DNA of 64,000 nt from Hymenobacter rubidus (GCF_016734815.1 NZ_JAERQF010000024.1:27140-91139); one strand, 5' to 3'. Shown: positions 1-8,784, numbered from the stretch's first letter. Notes: a model not told the origin generated them from the sequence alone. A program made the numbers and translations.

Positions 1-1814
1 CCGTGGGCAAGCGCGACGGCTTCCTGAACCTGACCGTGCAGGGCCACCACAACGACCCCACCGACCGCTCGGGCGACTACACCGGCCGGGTGTACAACTC
101 CGACAAAGCCACCGACGACGCCCTGGTGGCCCAGAACAACTTCAACCGCGACGTGACCAAATACGGCACGGCCCGCAACACCATGGGCCAGTTTTTCTAC
201 AACGGCGAGGTGGCGCTGGGCGAAAAATGGCGGCTGTATTCCTTCGGCGGGGTTTCCTACAAGGACATGACGGCCTATGGCTTCTTCCGCAACCCGAGCA
301 ACAAGGCGCGGGCGGTGCTCTCGCTTTTCCCGAACGGTTACAACCCGGTATTCCCGGCCACGGTGCAGGATTTGGCCTCCACGGTGGGGCTGCGCCGCAA
401 AACGGCCAGCGGCTGGAACCTCGATTTCAGCCTCGGCGGCGGCCAGAACATCATCAAGACCTACGCCAACCACACGGTGAACCCCTCGTACGGCAGCGCC
501 TCGCCCACCGAGTTTTACACCGGCACCAACAAGTTCGGGCAGGCGTTGGCCAACGTGAACGTATCGAAGGGCTTCGCCATCGGCGGCCTCAAGTCGTTCA
601 GCCTGAGCTACGGCGGCGAATTCCGGGTGGAAAACTACCAGCTGCTGGCCGGCGACGAAGCCTCCTGGAAAAAAGGCCCCGTGACTACCAACAACCCCGA
701 CGTGGGCAGCAGCGGGCGCGAAGGCATTGCGGCCGTGAACGCCGTGGAGCGCACCCGCAACAACGTGGGCGTGTACGTGGACGTGCTCAGCGACATCACC
801 GACAACTGGCTGGTGGGTGTGGCCGGCCGCTTCGAGCGCTACTCCGATTTCGGCTCCAACGTGAGCGGCAAGATTTCGACCCGTTACAAGTTCTCGGAGA
901 TGTTTTCGGTGCGCGGCTCGCTCAACCGGGGCTTCCGGGCGCCATCCATGCACCAGCTCTACTACTCCAACTACGCCGATGCCCAGTGGCTGACGCTCAA
1001 CGGCGTGTTCGACTCCTACCCCATTGCCCACCTGCGCAACGACAACCCCTACGTGCAGAAGCTGGGCGTGGGCCAGCTCAAGGCCGAAACCACCCTCGAC
1101 TACAACCTCGGCTTCACGGCCCAGGTCACGCCCGACCTCGTGTTCACGGCCGATGCCTACCAGATTGACATCACCGACCGGGTGGTGATTTCGGGCCAGC
1201 TCGACGCCACCAAGCCGGCCCTGGCGCCCACCTTCGCCGGCTCGGGCTACGCCCAGGTGCAGTTCTTCTCCAACGCCCTCGACACCCGCACCCGCGGCCT
1301 CGACGTGGTGGCCAGCTACCGCAAAAAGATGGACCGCGACCAGGAAATGGGCCTCAACCTGGCCATGGCCCTGAACTCGACCAAAGTGGTGGGCGAAGTC
1401 CGCACCCCCCCCTCGCTGGCCAACCTGGGCACCCCGCTCGTCGACCGCGTGATGATTGGCCTGATTGAAGTGGCCCAGCCGCGCTCCAAATTCATCGGCT
1501 CGGCCAACTACCGCTTCAAGAAAATCGAAGGCCTGGTGCGCGCCACCCGCTTCGGCGAGGTAACCGCCATCCAGAGCACCCCCGAGCTGGACCAGACTTT
1601 CTCGGCCAAAGTCATCACCGACGCCTCGCTCACTTACGCCTTCACGCCCCGCGTGGGCCTTACCCTGGGCGCCAACAACCTCTTCAACGTCTACCCTGAC
1701 GAAATCGCCTTCCCCTCGCTCACCGCCTCGGGCCAGACGCCCTACACGCGCTTCACCTCGCAGTTCGGCTTCATGGGCGCGTATTACTTCACGGCATTGC
1801 GGTTTAGCTTCTAG
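1..1814 (+). CDS. TonB-dependent receptor, 3' part (5' end outside window)
   Basis: The open frame enters from the left edge (first complete codon at base 3) and stops with TAG at 1812-1814, leaving 603 codons. The visible part is the C-terminal beta-barrel of a TonB-dependent outer-membrane receptor: alternating aromatic/polar strands, the RGSLNRGFRAPS motif near residue 310 typical of these barrels, and a C-terminal strand ending in ALRFSF with the terminal aromatic needed for outer-membrane insertion. The plug domain and TonB box are not in the window, so the substrate cannot be read. It lacks the SusC-type length and context. The stop codon abuts an inverted repeat starting at 1813. The family call is firm; iron complex, cobalamin or sugar as ligand is open. 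Confidence 0.9.
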   Translation, partial: VGKRDGFLNLTVQGHHNDPTDRSGDYTGRVYNSDKATDDALVAQNNFNRDVTKYGTARNTMGQFFYNGEVALGEKWRLYSFGGVSYKDMTAYGFFRNPSNKARAVLSLFPNGYNPVFPATVQDLASTVGLRRKTASGWNLDFSLGGGQNIIKTYANHTVNPSYGSASPTEFYTGTNKFGQALANVNVSKGFAIGGLKSFSLSYGGEFRVENYQLLAGDEASWKKGPVTTNNPDVGSSGREGIAAVNAVERTRNNVGVYVDVLSDITDNWLVGVAGRFERYSDFGSNVSGKISTRYKFSEMFSVRGSLNRGFRAPSMHQLYYSNYADAQWLTLNGVFDSYPIAHLRNDNPYVQKLGVGQLKAETTLDYNLGFTAQVTPDLVFTADAYQIDITDRVVISGQLDATKPALAPTFAGSGYAQVQFFSNALDTRTRGLDVVASYRKKMDRDQEMGLNLAMALNSTKVVGEVRTPPSLANLGTPLVDRVMIGLIEVAQPRSKFIGSANYRFKKIEGLVRATRFGEVTAIQSTPELDQTFSAKVITDASLTYAFTPRVGLTLGANNLFNVYPDEIAFPSLTASGQTPYTRFTSQFGFMGAYYFTALRFSF

Positions 1815-1882
1815 TAGCACATGCTTTAGCTTGTGCAGTCGCCAGAACGTGCAACGCCGCACAAGCTAAAGCATGTGCTACT
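1813..1882. repeat. Inverted repeat with 24-bp arms after the TonB receptor
   Basis: Left arm 1813-1836 (begins AGTAGCACATGCTTTAGC) and right arm 1859-1882 are reverse complements and could fold into a long hairpin. It overlaps the receptor stop codon and may act as its transcription terminator. It belongs to neither of the two main hairpin families of the window, but shares the AGTAGC end with the repeat at 35994-36070. Confidence 0.75.
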
Positions 1883-1886
1883 AAAA

Positions 1887-2041
1887 AAGAACTTCATGCT
1901 GAGCGAAGCCGAAGCATCTCTACCGCCGCAGTAAATCATTCGCTGCAACGAATGAGGTGGGACGAATTCGTTGCCTGTGGAGGTGAGCCGCGCAACGAAT
2001 CGGTAGAGATGCTTCGACTCCGCTCAGCATGACCGTTCTTT
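1887..2041. repeat. Palindromic intergenic element, family A (long copy)
   Basis: Left arm AAGAACTTCATGCTGAGCG at 1887 and its inverted counterpart ending in TTCTT at 2040 enclose a longer, partly palindromic centre (1930-2000). The arms match seven other sites in the window. It sits between the receptor and the CitMHS transporter gene. Confidence 0.85.
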
Positions 2042-2086
2042 TCTATTCGCCAATCCACCACTCCACCCATCCACCACTCCACCATC

Positions 2087-3436
2087 ATGCTCGCACTCGC
2101 TGGCTTTGCCATGATTCTCACCTTCATGGTGCTGATTATGACGAACCGTCTTTCGGCCATTACGGCGCTGCTGCTGGTGCCGGTGGCGTTTGCGGTGCTC
2201 ACCGGCTTCGGTGGGCAAATGGGGCCGATGATGCTCGACGGCATCAAGAACATTGCGCCCACGGGCATCATGCTGGTGTTTGCCATCATGTACTTCGGGC
2301 TGATGACGGACGCCGGCCTGTTCGACCCGGTCATCAACCGCATCCAGCGCGTGGCCCACGGCGACCCGCTGAAAATCATCGTCGGCACCGCCCTGCTGGC
2401 CCTGCTGGTGTCGCTGGATGGCGACGGGGCCACGACTTATATCATCGTCGTCACGGCCATGCTGCCACTTTATCGCCGCCTGGGCATCAGCCCGCTGATA
2501 CTGACGTGCATGAATATGCTGGTGGGCGGCGTGATGAACATTCTGCCCTGGGGCGGCCCCACCGCCCGCGCCATGAGCGTGCTGCACCTCGACAGCACCC
2601 AGCTTTTCAACCCGCTCATTCCGGCGATGGGCGCGGGGTTGGTGTGGGTGTTTTTCGTGGCCTGGCGCTTTGGCAAGCGCGAGCGGAAACGGCTGGGTCT
2701 GGCGCATCTGAATGAATCAAAAGAAACCAAAGCCGTCGTTTACGGCCTCGCTGCCGGCCTGCCTCAAGCGCTGCCCGAAGTGCCGGATTTGGAGATTTCG
2801 CTCGAAGAAAAAGCCCTGCGCCGCCCCAAACTACTCTGGCTGAACGCCCTGCTCACCGTCGGGCTGATGGTGGCGCTGGTGCGTGAGCTGCTGCCGCTGC
2901 CGGTGCTGTTTATGCTGGCGTTTGCGCTGGCTGCGGTGCTGAATTACCCGAATCTGTCGCAGCAGCGGCAGCGGTTTGCGGCGCACGCGGGCAATGCGCT
3001 GTCGGTGGCGGCGATGGTGTTTGCGGCGGGCATTTTCACCGGTATTCTCGGCGGCACGCACATGGTGGACGCCATGGCGCAGTCGTTTGTGGCGCTGGTT
3101 CCGCAGTCGCTGGGGCCGCACTTTCCGGTGCTGACGGGGCTGGTGAGCGCGCCACTCACGTTCTTCATGTCGAACGACGCGTTTTACTTCGGCATTCTGC
3201 CGTTTTTCACCAAAGCCGCGTCGGCGTTCGGCATTTCGGCGGCCACCATGGGCAAGGCCTCGCTGCTGGGCCAGCCCGTGCACCTGCTGAGCCCGCTGGT
3301 GCCGTCCACGTATTTGCTAGTGGGCCTGGCGGGCGTCGATATCGGGGCGCACCAGCGCTTCACGCTGAAGTGGGCCGGCGGCACGGTGCTGGTGATGCTG
3401 ATAACTTCGCTGCTACTGGGCATTATTTCGCTCTGA
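2087..3436 (+). CDS. CitMHS-family divalent-cation/citrate-type transporter
   Basis: 449 aa, almost entirely hydrophobic, with about a dozen predicted membrane segments and one polar cytoplasmic loop around residues 195-250. The segment LDGDGATTYIIVVTAMLPLY (about 115-135) and the later GILGGTHMVDAMAQSFV and PLTFFMSNDAFYFG are characteristic of the CitMHS/CitM family of proton symporters for citrate complexed with a divalent metal. The ATG at 2087 is the first in frame and is preceded by a CACC-rich tract instead of a Shine-Dalgarno site. It stands alone between two hairpin repeats, so it is probably its own transcription unit. Citrate-metal transport is the family role; the real substrate may be another di- or tricarboxylate. 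Confidence 0.85.
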   Translation: MLALAGFAMILTFMVLIMTNRLSAITALLLVPVAFAVLTGFGGQMGPMMLDGIKNIAPTGIMLVFAIMYFGLMTDAGLFDPVINRIQRVAHGDPLKIIVGTALLALLVSLDGDGATTYIIVVTAMLPLYRRLGISPLILTCMNMLVGGVMNILPWGGPTARAMSVLHLDSTQLFNPLIPAMGAGLVWVFFVAWRFGKRERKRLGLAHLNESKETKAVVYGLAAGLPQALPEVPDLEISLEEKALRRPKLLWLNALLTVGLMVALVRELLPLPVLFMLAFALAAVLNYPNLSQQRQRFAAHAGNALSVAAMVFAAGIFTGILGGTHMVDAMAQSFVALVPQSLGPHFPVLTGLVSAPLTFFMSNDAFYFGILPFFTKAASAFGISAATMGKASLLGQPVHLLSPLVPSTYLLVGLAGVDIGAHQRFTLKWAGGTVLVMLITSLLLGIISL

Positions 3437-3448
3437 TTTGCAGGCGTC

Positions 3449-3554
3449 AACCTCACCCCCTGACCCCCTCTCCAAAAAAGAGGGGGCACCGGTCTAGCGT
3501 AGTTTTGAATCGCCTGGCTCCCCTCTCTTTTGGAGAGGGGCTGGGGGTGAGGTT
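3449..3554. repeat. Inverted repeat, CTCACCCCCTGACCCC type
   Basis: Left arm 3449-3491 (AACCTCACCCCCTGACCCCC onward) pairs with a right arm ending GGGGGTGAGGTT at 3554. The sequence differs from families A and B. It is directly followed by half of a family A element. Confidence 0.8.
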
Positions 3555-3583
3555 TCACGGCTGCGCTCAGCATGACGTTCTTT
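3555..3583. repeat. Solitary right half of a family A element
   Basis: Contains CTGCGCTCAGCATGACGTTC, the usual right arm of family A, with no matching left arm nearby. The CTCACCCCC repeat at 3449-3554 lies where the left half should be, suggesting insertion into, or replacement of, a complete element. Confidence 0.7.
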
Positions 3584-3591
3584 TGTACTTG

Positions 3592-4458
3592 ATGCCCGCT
3601 GGCATCTTTCCGCCTGCCGCCTCGTTATCCAGCTACCCCAGCTTCCGCGCCGTGAACCAATACATCGAGCAAATTATCAATAACCCGCTGGCCTCATTGG
3701 CTATTGTGGGCAACCTGGTCATCATCGAAAGCCTGCTTTCGGTCGATAATGCGGCCGTGCTGGCCACCATGGTGGGCGACTTGCCCAAAGAGCAGCGGCA
3801 CAAGGCTTTGCGCTACGGTATCATCGGAGCTTATGTATTCCGGGGAGTGTGCATTGTGTTTGCGTCGTTTCTCATCAAGTTTTGGTTTTTGAAACCGTTG
3901 GGCGGGTTCTATTTACTCTACCTGACTTACGGCTACTTCAAGGCCAAACCCGAGCACGACGAAACCATCGACAAAGAAAAAAGCTGGATTTATCGCCACA
4001 CACTGGGCCTGTTTGGCAAGTTCTGGGCTACAGTGGCCCTCATTGAGTTGATGGATTTGGCCTTTTCCATCGACAACGTGTTTGCCGTGGTGGCCTTCAC
4101 CGACAACCTGATTCTGATTTGCGTGGGCGTGTTCATCGGCATTCTGGCCATGCGGCTGGTGGCCCAGGCGTTTGTGCTGCTCATGGGCAAGTACCCGTTT
4201 CTGGAAACAGCCGCTTTCGTGGTCATCGGCCTGCTGGGCCTGAAGCTGCTGTTCTCGCTGGTGGGCCACTTCCTGCCCGGCCACCCGCTCAGCACCGCCC
4301 TCGACAGCGAAGCGGCCGACGTGGCCATTACCGTGCTCACGGTGGCGGCTTTTTTAGTCCCGTGGGCTACGTCGCTGCTGTTCAACTGGCCGCAGCGGCC
4401 GGGCGGCAACCGCGCCGCCGCAACGCGAGCGGCGGAAGAAGTCCGGCAGCAGGCGTAA
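3592..4458 (+). CDS. TerC-family integral membrane protein
   Basis: About 289 aa with seven or eight predicted transmembrane helices. The paired acidic motifs LLSVDNAAVLATMV (about residue 45) and LAFSIDNVFAVVAFT (about residue 160) are the signature of the TerC/YkoY/Alx family, in which the Asp-Asn pairs are thought to handle metal ions (manganese or calcium export) or to support tellurite tolerance. The frame is open further upstream but that part translates the repeats at 3449-3583; ATG 3592 is the first sensible start, and GTG 3652 just before the conserved region is an alternative. The C-terminal tail is Ala/Arg-rich and polar. Specific substrate unknown. Confidence 0.85.
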   Translation: MPAGIFPPAASLSSYPSFRAVNQYIEQIINNPLASLAIVGNLVIIESLLSVDNAAVLATMVGDLPKEQRHKALRYGIIGAYVFRGVCIVFASFLIKFWFLKPLGGFYLLYLTYGYFKAKPEHDETIDKEKSWIYRHTLGLFGKFWATVALIELMDLAFSIDNVFAVVAFTDNLILICVGVFIGILAMRLVAQAFVLLMGKYPFLETAAFVVIGLLGLKLLFSLVGHFLPGHPLSTALDSEAADVAITVLTVAAFLVPWATSLLFNWPQRPGGNRAAATRAAEEVRQQA

Positions 4459-4470
4459 GTAGCGAAACTG

Positions 4471-4580
4471 AAGAACGTCCTGCTGAGCGCAGCCGAGGCA
4501 TCTCTACCGTGTAACTAGCCCGACGATTGGGTCTACTACCGCGGGAGAGAGGCTTCGGCTGCGCTCAGCAGGACGTTCTT
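4471..4580. repeat. Palindromic intergenic element, family A
   Basis: Arms begin AAGAACGTCCTGCTGAGCGC at 4471 and end with its complement at 4580. It lies between the convergent TerC and threonine dehydrogenase genes and could serve as a bidirectional terminator. Confidence 0.85.
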
Positions 4581-4609
4581 AATTGTTCGGCTTGCCGCCT
4601 GAACCGAAT

Positions 4610-5602
4610 TTACGCCGGCTGCATCTCCTTCAAATGCGCCAGCATGTCGGCCGTCATCCTGTCCAGGTCAAAATCGGGCTGCCAGCCCCAGTCGCGACGG
4701 GCGGCGGAGTCGTCGATGCTGGCGGGCCAGGAATTGGCAATCTGCTGGCGGCCGTCGGGCTTGTAAGTGACTACAAAGCCGGGCGCATGCTGCTGGATGC
4801 TGGCCGTGATTTCGGCCGGCGAAAAGCTCATGGCGCCCAAATTATACGAGGTGCGCACTTTGATTTGCTCGGCCGGGGCATGCATGAGGTCCAGCGTGGC
4901 CTTGAGGGCGTCGGGCATGTACATCATCGGCAAATACGTGTCTTCTTCAAGGAAGCACTCGTAGGTTGAACCGGCCACGGCGCGGTGGTAGATGTCCACG
5001 GCGTAGTCAGTGGTGCCGCCGCCGGGCAGGCTCTTGTAGCCAATGAGGCCGGGGTAGCGCAGGCTGCGCACGTCGAGGCCGTGCTTGCGGTGGTACCACT
5101 CGCACCACTGCTCGCCGGCCAGCTTGCTGATGCCGTACACGGTGTTGGGATTCATGATGGTGACCTGCGGCGTGTGGTCGCGCGGCGTGTCGGGCCCGAA
5201 CACGGCAATGGAGCTGGGCCAGTACACCTGGGCCACGCCGTGGGCTACGGCGGCTTCGAGCACGATGAGCAGGCCGTCCATGTTCAGCTGCCAGCCGAAG
5301 AGTGGGTTTTTCTCGGCCGTGGCCGAGAGCAGGGCGGCGAGGTGGTAAATCTGCTTGGGGCGGTACTGCCGGATGAGCTTGTCGAGGCGGGTGCGGTCGA
5401 GCACGTCGAGCAGCTCAAACGGGCCGCCGGCCAGCAGTTCGGGGTTCTTGGGCGGGCGCACGTCGGCGGCCACCACCAAGCGTGGGTCGTAGCGCTGGCG
5501 CAGGGCGGCCACCAGTTCCAGGCCGAGCTGGCCACAGGCGCCAATAACCAGCACGGAGCCGGGAAGAACAGCAGTATCGGGGTCGATGGAAGTTGGGGTC
5601 AT
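4610..5602 (-). CDS. tdh: L-threonine 3-dehydrogenase, SDR (NAD-epimerase-like) type
   Basis: About 330 aa with an extended-SDR Rossmann fold: the nucleotide motif GACGQLG at residues 21-27 and the catalytic YGISK (Tyr156, Lys160) with Ser130/131. The Cys in GACGQ(L/I)G and the overall length match short-chain threonine dehydrogenases, which oxidise L-threonine to 2-amino-3-ketobutyrate with NAD+. The enzyme for the next step, glycine C-acetyltransferase, is at 7460-8707, supporting this over a generic sugar-nucleotide epimerase. The frame is open to an ATG at 5644; ATG 5602 was chosen because the family has only a few residues before the glycine-rich loop. It is transcribed away from its pathway partner, so the two are not co-transcribed. 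Confidence 0.85.
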   Translation of the reverse strand: MTPTSIDPDTAVLPGSVLVIGACGQLGLELVAALRQRYDPRLVVAADVRPPKNPELLAGGPFELLDVLDRTRLDKLIRQYRPKQIYHLAALLSATAEKNPLFGWQLNMDGLLIVLEAAVAHGVAQVYWPSSIAVFGPDTPRDHTPQVTIMNPNTVYGISKLAGEQWCEWYHRKHGLDVRSLRYPGLIGYKSLPGGGTTDYAVDIYHRAVAGSTYECFLEEDTYLPMMYMPDALKATLDLMHAPAEQIKVRTSYNLGAMSFSPAEITASIQQHAPGFVVTYKPDGRQQIANSWPASIDDSAARRDWGWQPDFDLDRMTADMLAHLKEMQPA

Positions 5603-5735
5603 GCGGGGGAGGGAATAAGGGTGGGAGGGCAGGAATGGCCGCAAAGATACCGGCCCTGCCGTAGCCGGAACGCCGCTTGCTACGTATTAGCTTGGTCCAC
5701 GATGCTCCGCTACCCTGCACAAGGCACTTCTTTCC

Positions 5736-6173
5736 ATGCCCGAATCTGCCCCCCTCTATTCGCTGCTTTACCACAGCCACGCCTCCCGCGCCGTGCACGA
5801 GGTTACCCTTACCTCGTTGCTCCGCAAAGCCCGCCTGCACAATCAGCAAGCTCACCTGACCGGACTGCTGCTCTTTGCCAAAGAGCAATTTTTGCAAGTG
5901 TTGGAAGGTCCCGAGCCAGCCCTCAGCGACCTCTACGCCCGCATCAACGACGACCCACGCCACTACGACGTGCACACGCTGGCCTACGGCTTGGTCGAAG
6001 CGCGCACATTTGCCGAATGGCCCATGGCCTACGCCCCTACCGACGCCGCGTTTATTGAGAAAATCATCGGCACCATTCCGGTGCCCGTCGCGGTAGGCCT
6101 CACCGCGCCCCCATCGGAAAAAGTGAACCTGCTGCTGCGCAAGTTTGCGCAGGACCACGCCCCGGACCAGTAA
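5736..6173 (+). CDS. BLUF-domain blue-light sensor, stand-alone
   Basis: 145 aa, almost only a BLUF domain that binds FAD and senses blue light. The expected flavin-pocket residues are present: Tyr12 in LLYHSHAS, Asn36 in LHNQQAHLTG, Gln54 in QFLQVLEG, and Trp95/Met97 in TFAEWPMAY. About 45 C-terminal residues form the usual capping helices; there is no EAL, cyclase or DNA-binding domain, so output must come through protein-protein contact. ATG 5736 is the first in-frame start. The patatin gene starts 40 bp after its stop, with a promoter-like element in between, so co-transcription is possible but not required. The partner is unknown. Confidence 0.9.
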   Translation: MPESAPLYSLLYHSHASRAVHEVTLTSLLRKARLHNQQAHLTGLLLFAKEQFLQVLEGPEPALSDLYARINDDPRHYDVHTLAYGLVEARTFAEWPMAYAPTDAAFIEKIIGTIPVPVAVGLTAPPSEKVNLLLRKFAQDHAPDQ

Positions 6174-6200
6174 GCGCCGCCCACAGCCCAAGCGCGGCGG

Positions 6201-6208
6201 TATCTTTG
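6201..6208 (+). promoter_or_regulatory. Bacteroidota -7 promoter element (TATCTTTG)
   Basis: TATCTTTG fits the TAnnTTTG consensus and lies 6 bp before the patatin start codon. No good upstream TTG element is seen at the usual spacing, and a transcript from here would have almost no leader. Confidence 0.4.
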
Positions 6209-6213
6209 GGGCA

Positions 6214-7290
6214 ATGAGCTTCCGCCTGGTTTTCTTGCTTGTTGGGTTGAGTGTGCTGCTGGCCGGCCCGGCTCGGCGCGCCCAGGCGCAGGCCGCGCCA
6301 CGCTACCGCAACCTGGTGATGGAAGGCGGCGGCATTCGGGGCATTGCCTACGGCGGGGCCCTGCTAGAGCTGGAGCAACGCGGCGTGCTGCACGACATCC
6401 GCCGCGTGGGCGGCACCTCGGCCGGCGCCATTCAGGCCGCGCTACTGGCGGTGGGCTATTCCGCGCAGGAAGTTATTGATGTGGTGAACGCCACGCCCGT
6501 GCAGCGCCTGAACGACGGCCGGTTCATCTTTTTCGGGGGCACGCACCGGCTCATCACGCAGTACGGCTGGTACCGGGGCGACGAATTCAGCACCTACCTC
6601 AGCGAGCTGGTGGCCCGCAAAACCAAGCAGCCCCACCTCACGCTGGCCGAGTTGCATGCACTGGCCCAAAAGGAACCTACCCGCTTCCGCGACCTCTACA
6701 CCACGGGCACCAACCTCACCACCCAGCGGGTACAGGTGTTCAGCTACGAAACCACGCCCACCATGCGCGTGGCCGATGCCGTGCGCATCAGCATGAGCAT
6801 TCCGCTGTATTTCCGGGCCGTGCTGCTCGATGCGCAGAACAACGTGATGACCGGCGAACCCGCCCCTGGCCAATCCGTGCAGGTACTGGTCGATGGCGGC
6901 CTGCTGGCCAACTACCCCATCGATTTGTTCGATTACCCGCGCTACCTGCCCGCCGGCCTCACCGGCCCTACGGACGCCCGCGGCCACGTTTTCAATCCCG
7001 AAACCCTGGGCCTGCGCCTCGACCGCGCCGAGCAGATTCCGCTCGACTCGGCCGGAGCCGGCCGCCAGCAGCTGGCGCCCTATTACATCCACGACTTTAA
7101 CACTTACGTGGGCGCCCTCTACACCGTCGCCCTCGAAAACCTCAACCCCCTGCTGCCCGCCGACCACTCGCGCACCATCAGCATCGATTTTCTGAACTTT
7201 AGTCCGAAAATCAAGCGCATTTCAGACGCCCAGAAAAAGCAGCTGATGGATAGTGGCCGAAAGGGCGCGCAGGCGTTTTTCAATCGTTGA
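6214..7290 (+). CDS. Secreted patatin-like phospholipase
   Basis: 358 aa. A signal peptide (residues 1 to about 26, ending AQAQA) is followed by the patatin core: oxyanion loop GGGIRG (38-43), nucleophile motif GTSAG with Ser69, and the dyad aspartate in VDGG (Asp227). The family hydrolyses acyl esters of phospholipids and related lipids. Ending with the lipase domain, it lacks the outer-membrane barrel of PlpD-type proteins, so a periplasmic or outer-membrane-associated enzyme is likely. ATG 6214 is preferred over the upstream in-frame start at 6145, which would add a basic tail before the signal peptide. Confidence 0.88.
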   Translation: MSFRLVFLLVGLSVLLAGPARRAQAQAAPRYRNLVMEGGGIRGIAYGGALLELEQRGVLHDIRRVGGTSAGAIQAALLAVGYSAQEVIDVVNATPVQRLNDGRFIFFGGTHRLITQYGWYRGDEFSTYLSELVARKTKQPHLTLAELHALAQKEPTRFRDLYTTGTNLTTQRVQVFSYETTPTMRVADAVRISMSIPLYFRAVLLDAQNNVMTGEPAPGQSVQVLVDGGLLANYPIDLFDYPRYLPAGLTGPTDARGHVFNPETLGLRLDRAEQIPLDSAGAGRQQLAPYYIHDFNTYVGALYTVALENLNPLLPADHSRTISIDFLNFSPKIKRISDAQKKQLMDSGRKGAQAFFNR

Positions 7291-7303
7291 AAGCCCTCAA
7301 AAA

Positions 7304-7424
7304 TAGAACGTCATGCTGAGCGTAGTCGAAGCATCTTGCGTGTGGTAGTAACTCAATCGTTGTATCCCTATTGATTAGTGATAGCCCGCGAGATACTTCG
7401 ACTACGCTCAGCATGACGTCCTTA
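7304..7424. repeat. Palindromic intergenic element, family A (inverse of the copy at 39787)
   Basis: Arms TAGAACGTCATGCTGAGCG and its complement. The interior, including GGTAGTAACTCAATCGTTG, reappears in reverse orientation in the element at 39787-39893, so arms and centre appear to move as one unit. Confidence 0.85.
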
Positions 7425-7459
7425 CATTCATTACCCCACCATTCACCACCTCACCAACC

Positions 7460-8707
7460 ATGTACGCCACCCTCCAGCCCGACCTCACCCAACAGCTTCA
7501 GGAAATAAAAGACGCCGGCCTTTTTAAGAAGGAGCGCATCATCACCTCGCCCCAGGGCGCCGAGATTGAAACCGACGAAGCCGGCGAAGTACTGAACTTT
7601 TGCGCCAACAACTACCTGGGTTTAAGCTCGCACCCCGAGGTCATCAAAGCGGCCAAGGAAGCCATTGATACCCACGGCTACGGCATGTCGTCGGTGCGCT
7701 TCATTTGCGGCACGCAGGACATTCACAAGGAGCTGGAAGCCAAGCTGGCCGAGTTTCTGGGCACCGAGGACACCATTCTCTACGCCGCCGCTTTCGATGC
7801 CAATGGCGGCGTGTTCGAGCCGCTGTTCAACGAGCAGGACGCCATTATTTCGGATGCGCTGAACCACGCCAGCATCATCGACGGCGTGCGCCTGTGCAAG
7901 GCCCAGCGCTACCGCTACGCGCACAACGACATGGCCGACCTGGAAAAGCAGCTCCAGGACGCCCAGGCCAAGGGCACGCGCCACCGCATCATCGTCACGG
8001 ACGGCTCGTTCTCGATGGACGGCACCATCGCGCAGCTCGACAAAATCTGTGACCTTGCCGACCAGTACCAGGCCCTGGTGATGGTGGACGAGTGCCACAG
8101 CAGCGGGTTCCTGGGCAAAACCGGCCGCGGCACCCACGAGCTGCGCAACGTGATGGGCCGCATCGACATCATCACTGGCACGCTGGGCAAGGCCCTGGGT
8201 GGCGCTATGGGCGGCTTCACCTCGGGCCGCAAGGAAATCATCGACATGCTACGCCAGCGCAGCCGGCCCTACCTGTTCTCGAACACGCTGGCCCCCGCCA
8301 TTGTGGGCGCCTCGCTGCGCGTGCTGGAGCTGCTCACCGAAAGCACCGAGCTGCGCGACCGCCTCGAAGAAAACACCCAATACTTCCGTGAAAAGATGAC
8401 GGAGGCTGGCTTTGACATCCGTCCCGGCCAACACCCCATCGTGCCCGTCATGCTCTACGACGCCAAGCTGGCGCAGGAATTCGCCGCCAAAATGCTCGAC
8501 AAGGGCATTTACGTGGTGGGCTTCTACTACCCCGTAGTGCCGCAGGGCCAAGCCCGCATCCGGGTGCAGCTCTCGGCCGGCCATACCCGCGCGCACCTCG
8601 ACAAAGCCATTGCCGCCTTTATCGCCGTGGGCAAGGAACTGGGCACGCTGAAAGAGCCGGGGGCGGCGCAATCGGCCACCGGCCAGGTGGTAACCAACAC
8701 GCCCTGA
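7460..8707 (+). CDS. kbl: Glycine C-acetyltransferase (2-amino-3-ketobutyrate CoA ligase)
   Basis: 415 aa, a PLP-dependent alpha-oxoamine synthase. Its N-terminal family block FCANNYLGLSSHP, the cofactor-contacting VDECHSSG (Asp210, His213) and the Schiff-base lysine in TGTLGKALGGA (Lys244) are all present at standard spacing. It cleaves 2-amino-3-ketobutyrate with CoA to glycine and acetyl-CoA, completing threonine breakdown begun by the dehydrogenase at 4610-5602. AONS or serine palmitoyltransferase relatives are possible, but the sequence is closest to Kbl and the context supports it. A hairpin terminator follows at 8748. Confidence 0.93.
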   Translation: MYATLQPDLTQQLQEIKDAGLFKKERIITSPQGAEIETDEAGEVLNFCANNYLGLSSHPEVIKAAKEAIDTHGYGMSSVRFICGTQDIHKELEAKLAEFLGTEDTILYAAAFDANGGVFEPLFNEQDAIISDALNHASIIDGVRLCKAQRYRYAHNDMADLEKQLQDAQAKGTRHRIIVTDGSFSMDGTIAQLDKICDLADQYQALVMVDECHSSGFLGKTGRGTHELRNVMGRIDIITGTLGKALGGAMGGFTSGRKEIIDMLRQRSRPYLFSNTLAPAIVGASLRVLELLTESTELRDRLEENTQYFREKMTEAGFDIRPGQHPIVPVMLYDAKLAQEFAAKMLDKGIYVVGFYYPVVPQGQARIRVQLSAGHTRAHLDKAIAAFIAVGKELGTLKEPGAAQSATGQVVTNTP

Positions 8708-8747
8708 GTCCCGCCTGCCAAACGGCTTTCCCAAGCTAAAACGCACG

Positions 8748-8784
8748 AAAAAAGCCCCGCCGGCAATGCCGGCGGGGCTTTTTT
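8748..8784. terminator. Bidirectional intrinsic terminator between kbl and the T9SS protein
   Basis: AAAAAAGCCCCGCCGGC, a four-base loop, then GCCGGCGGGGCTTTTTT: a strong GC stem with A and T tracts on both sides, placed between convergent genes. Confidence 0.9.

Noticed and set aside
4985..6058. A 357-codon plus-strand frame across tdh and the BLUF gene
   Set aside because: It runs antisense to a clear SDR enzyme and out of frame with the BLUF domain; no motif supports it.
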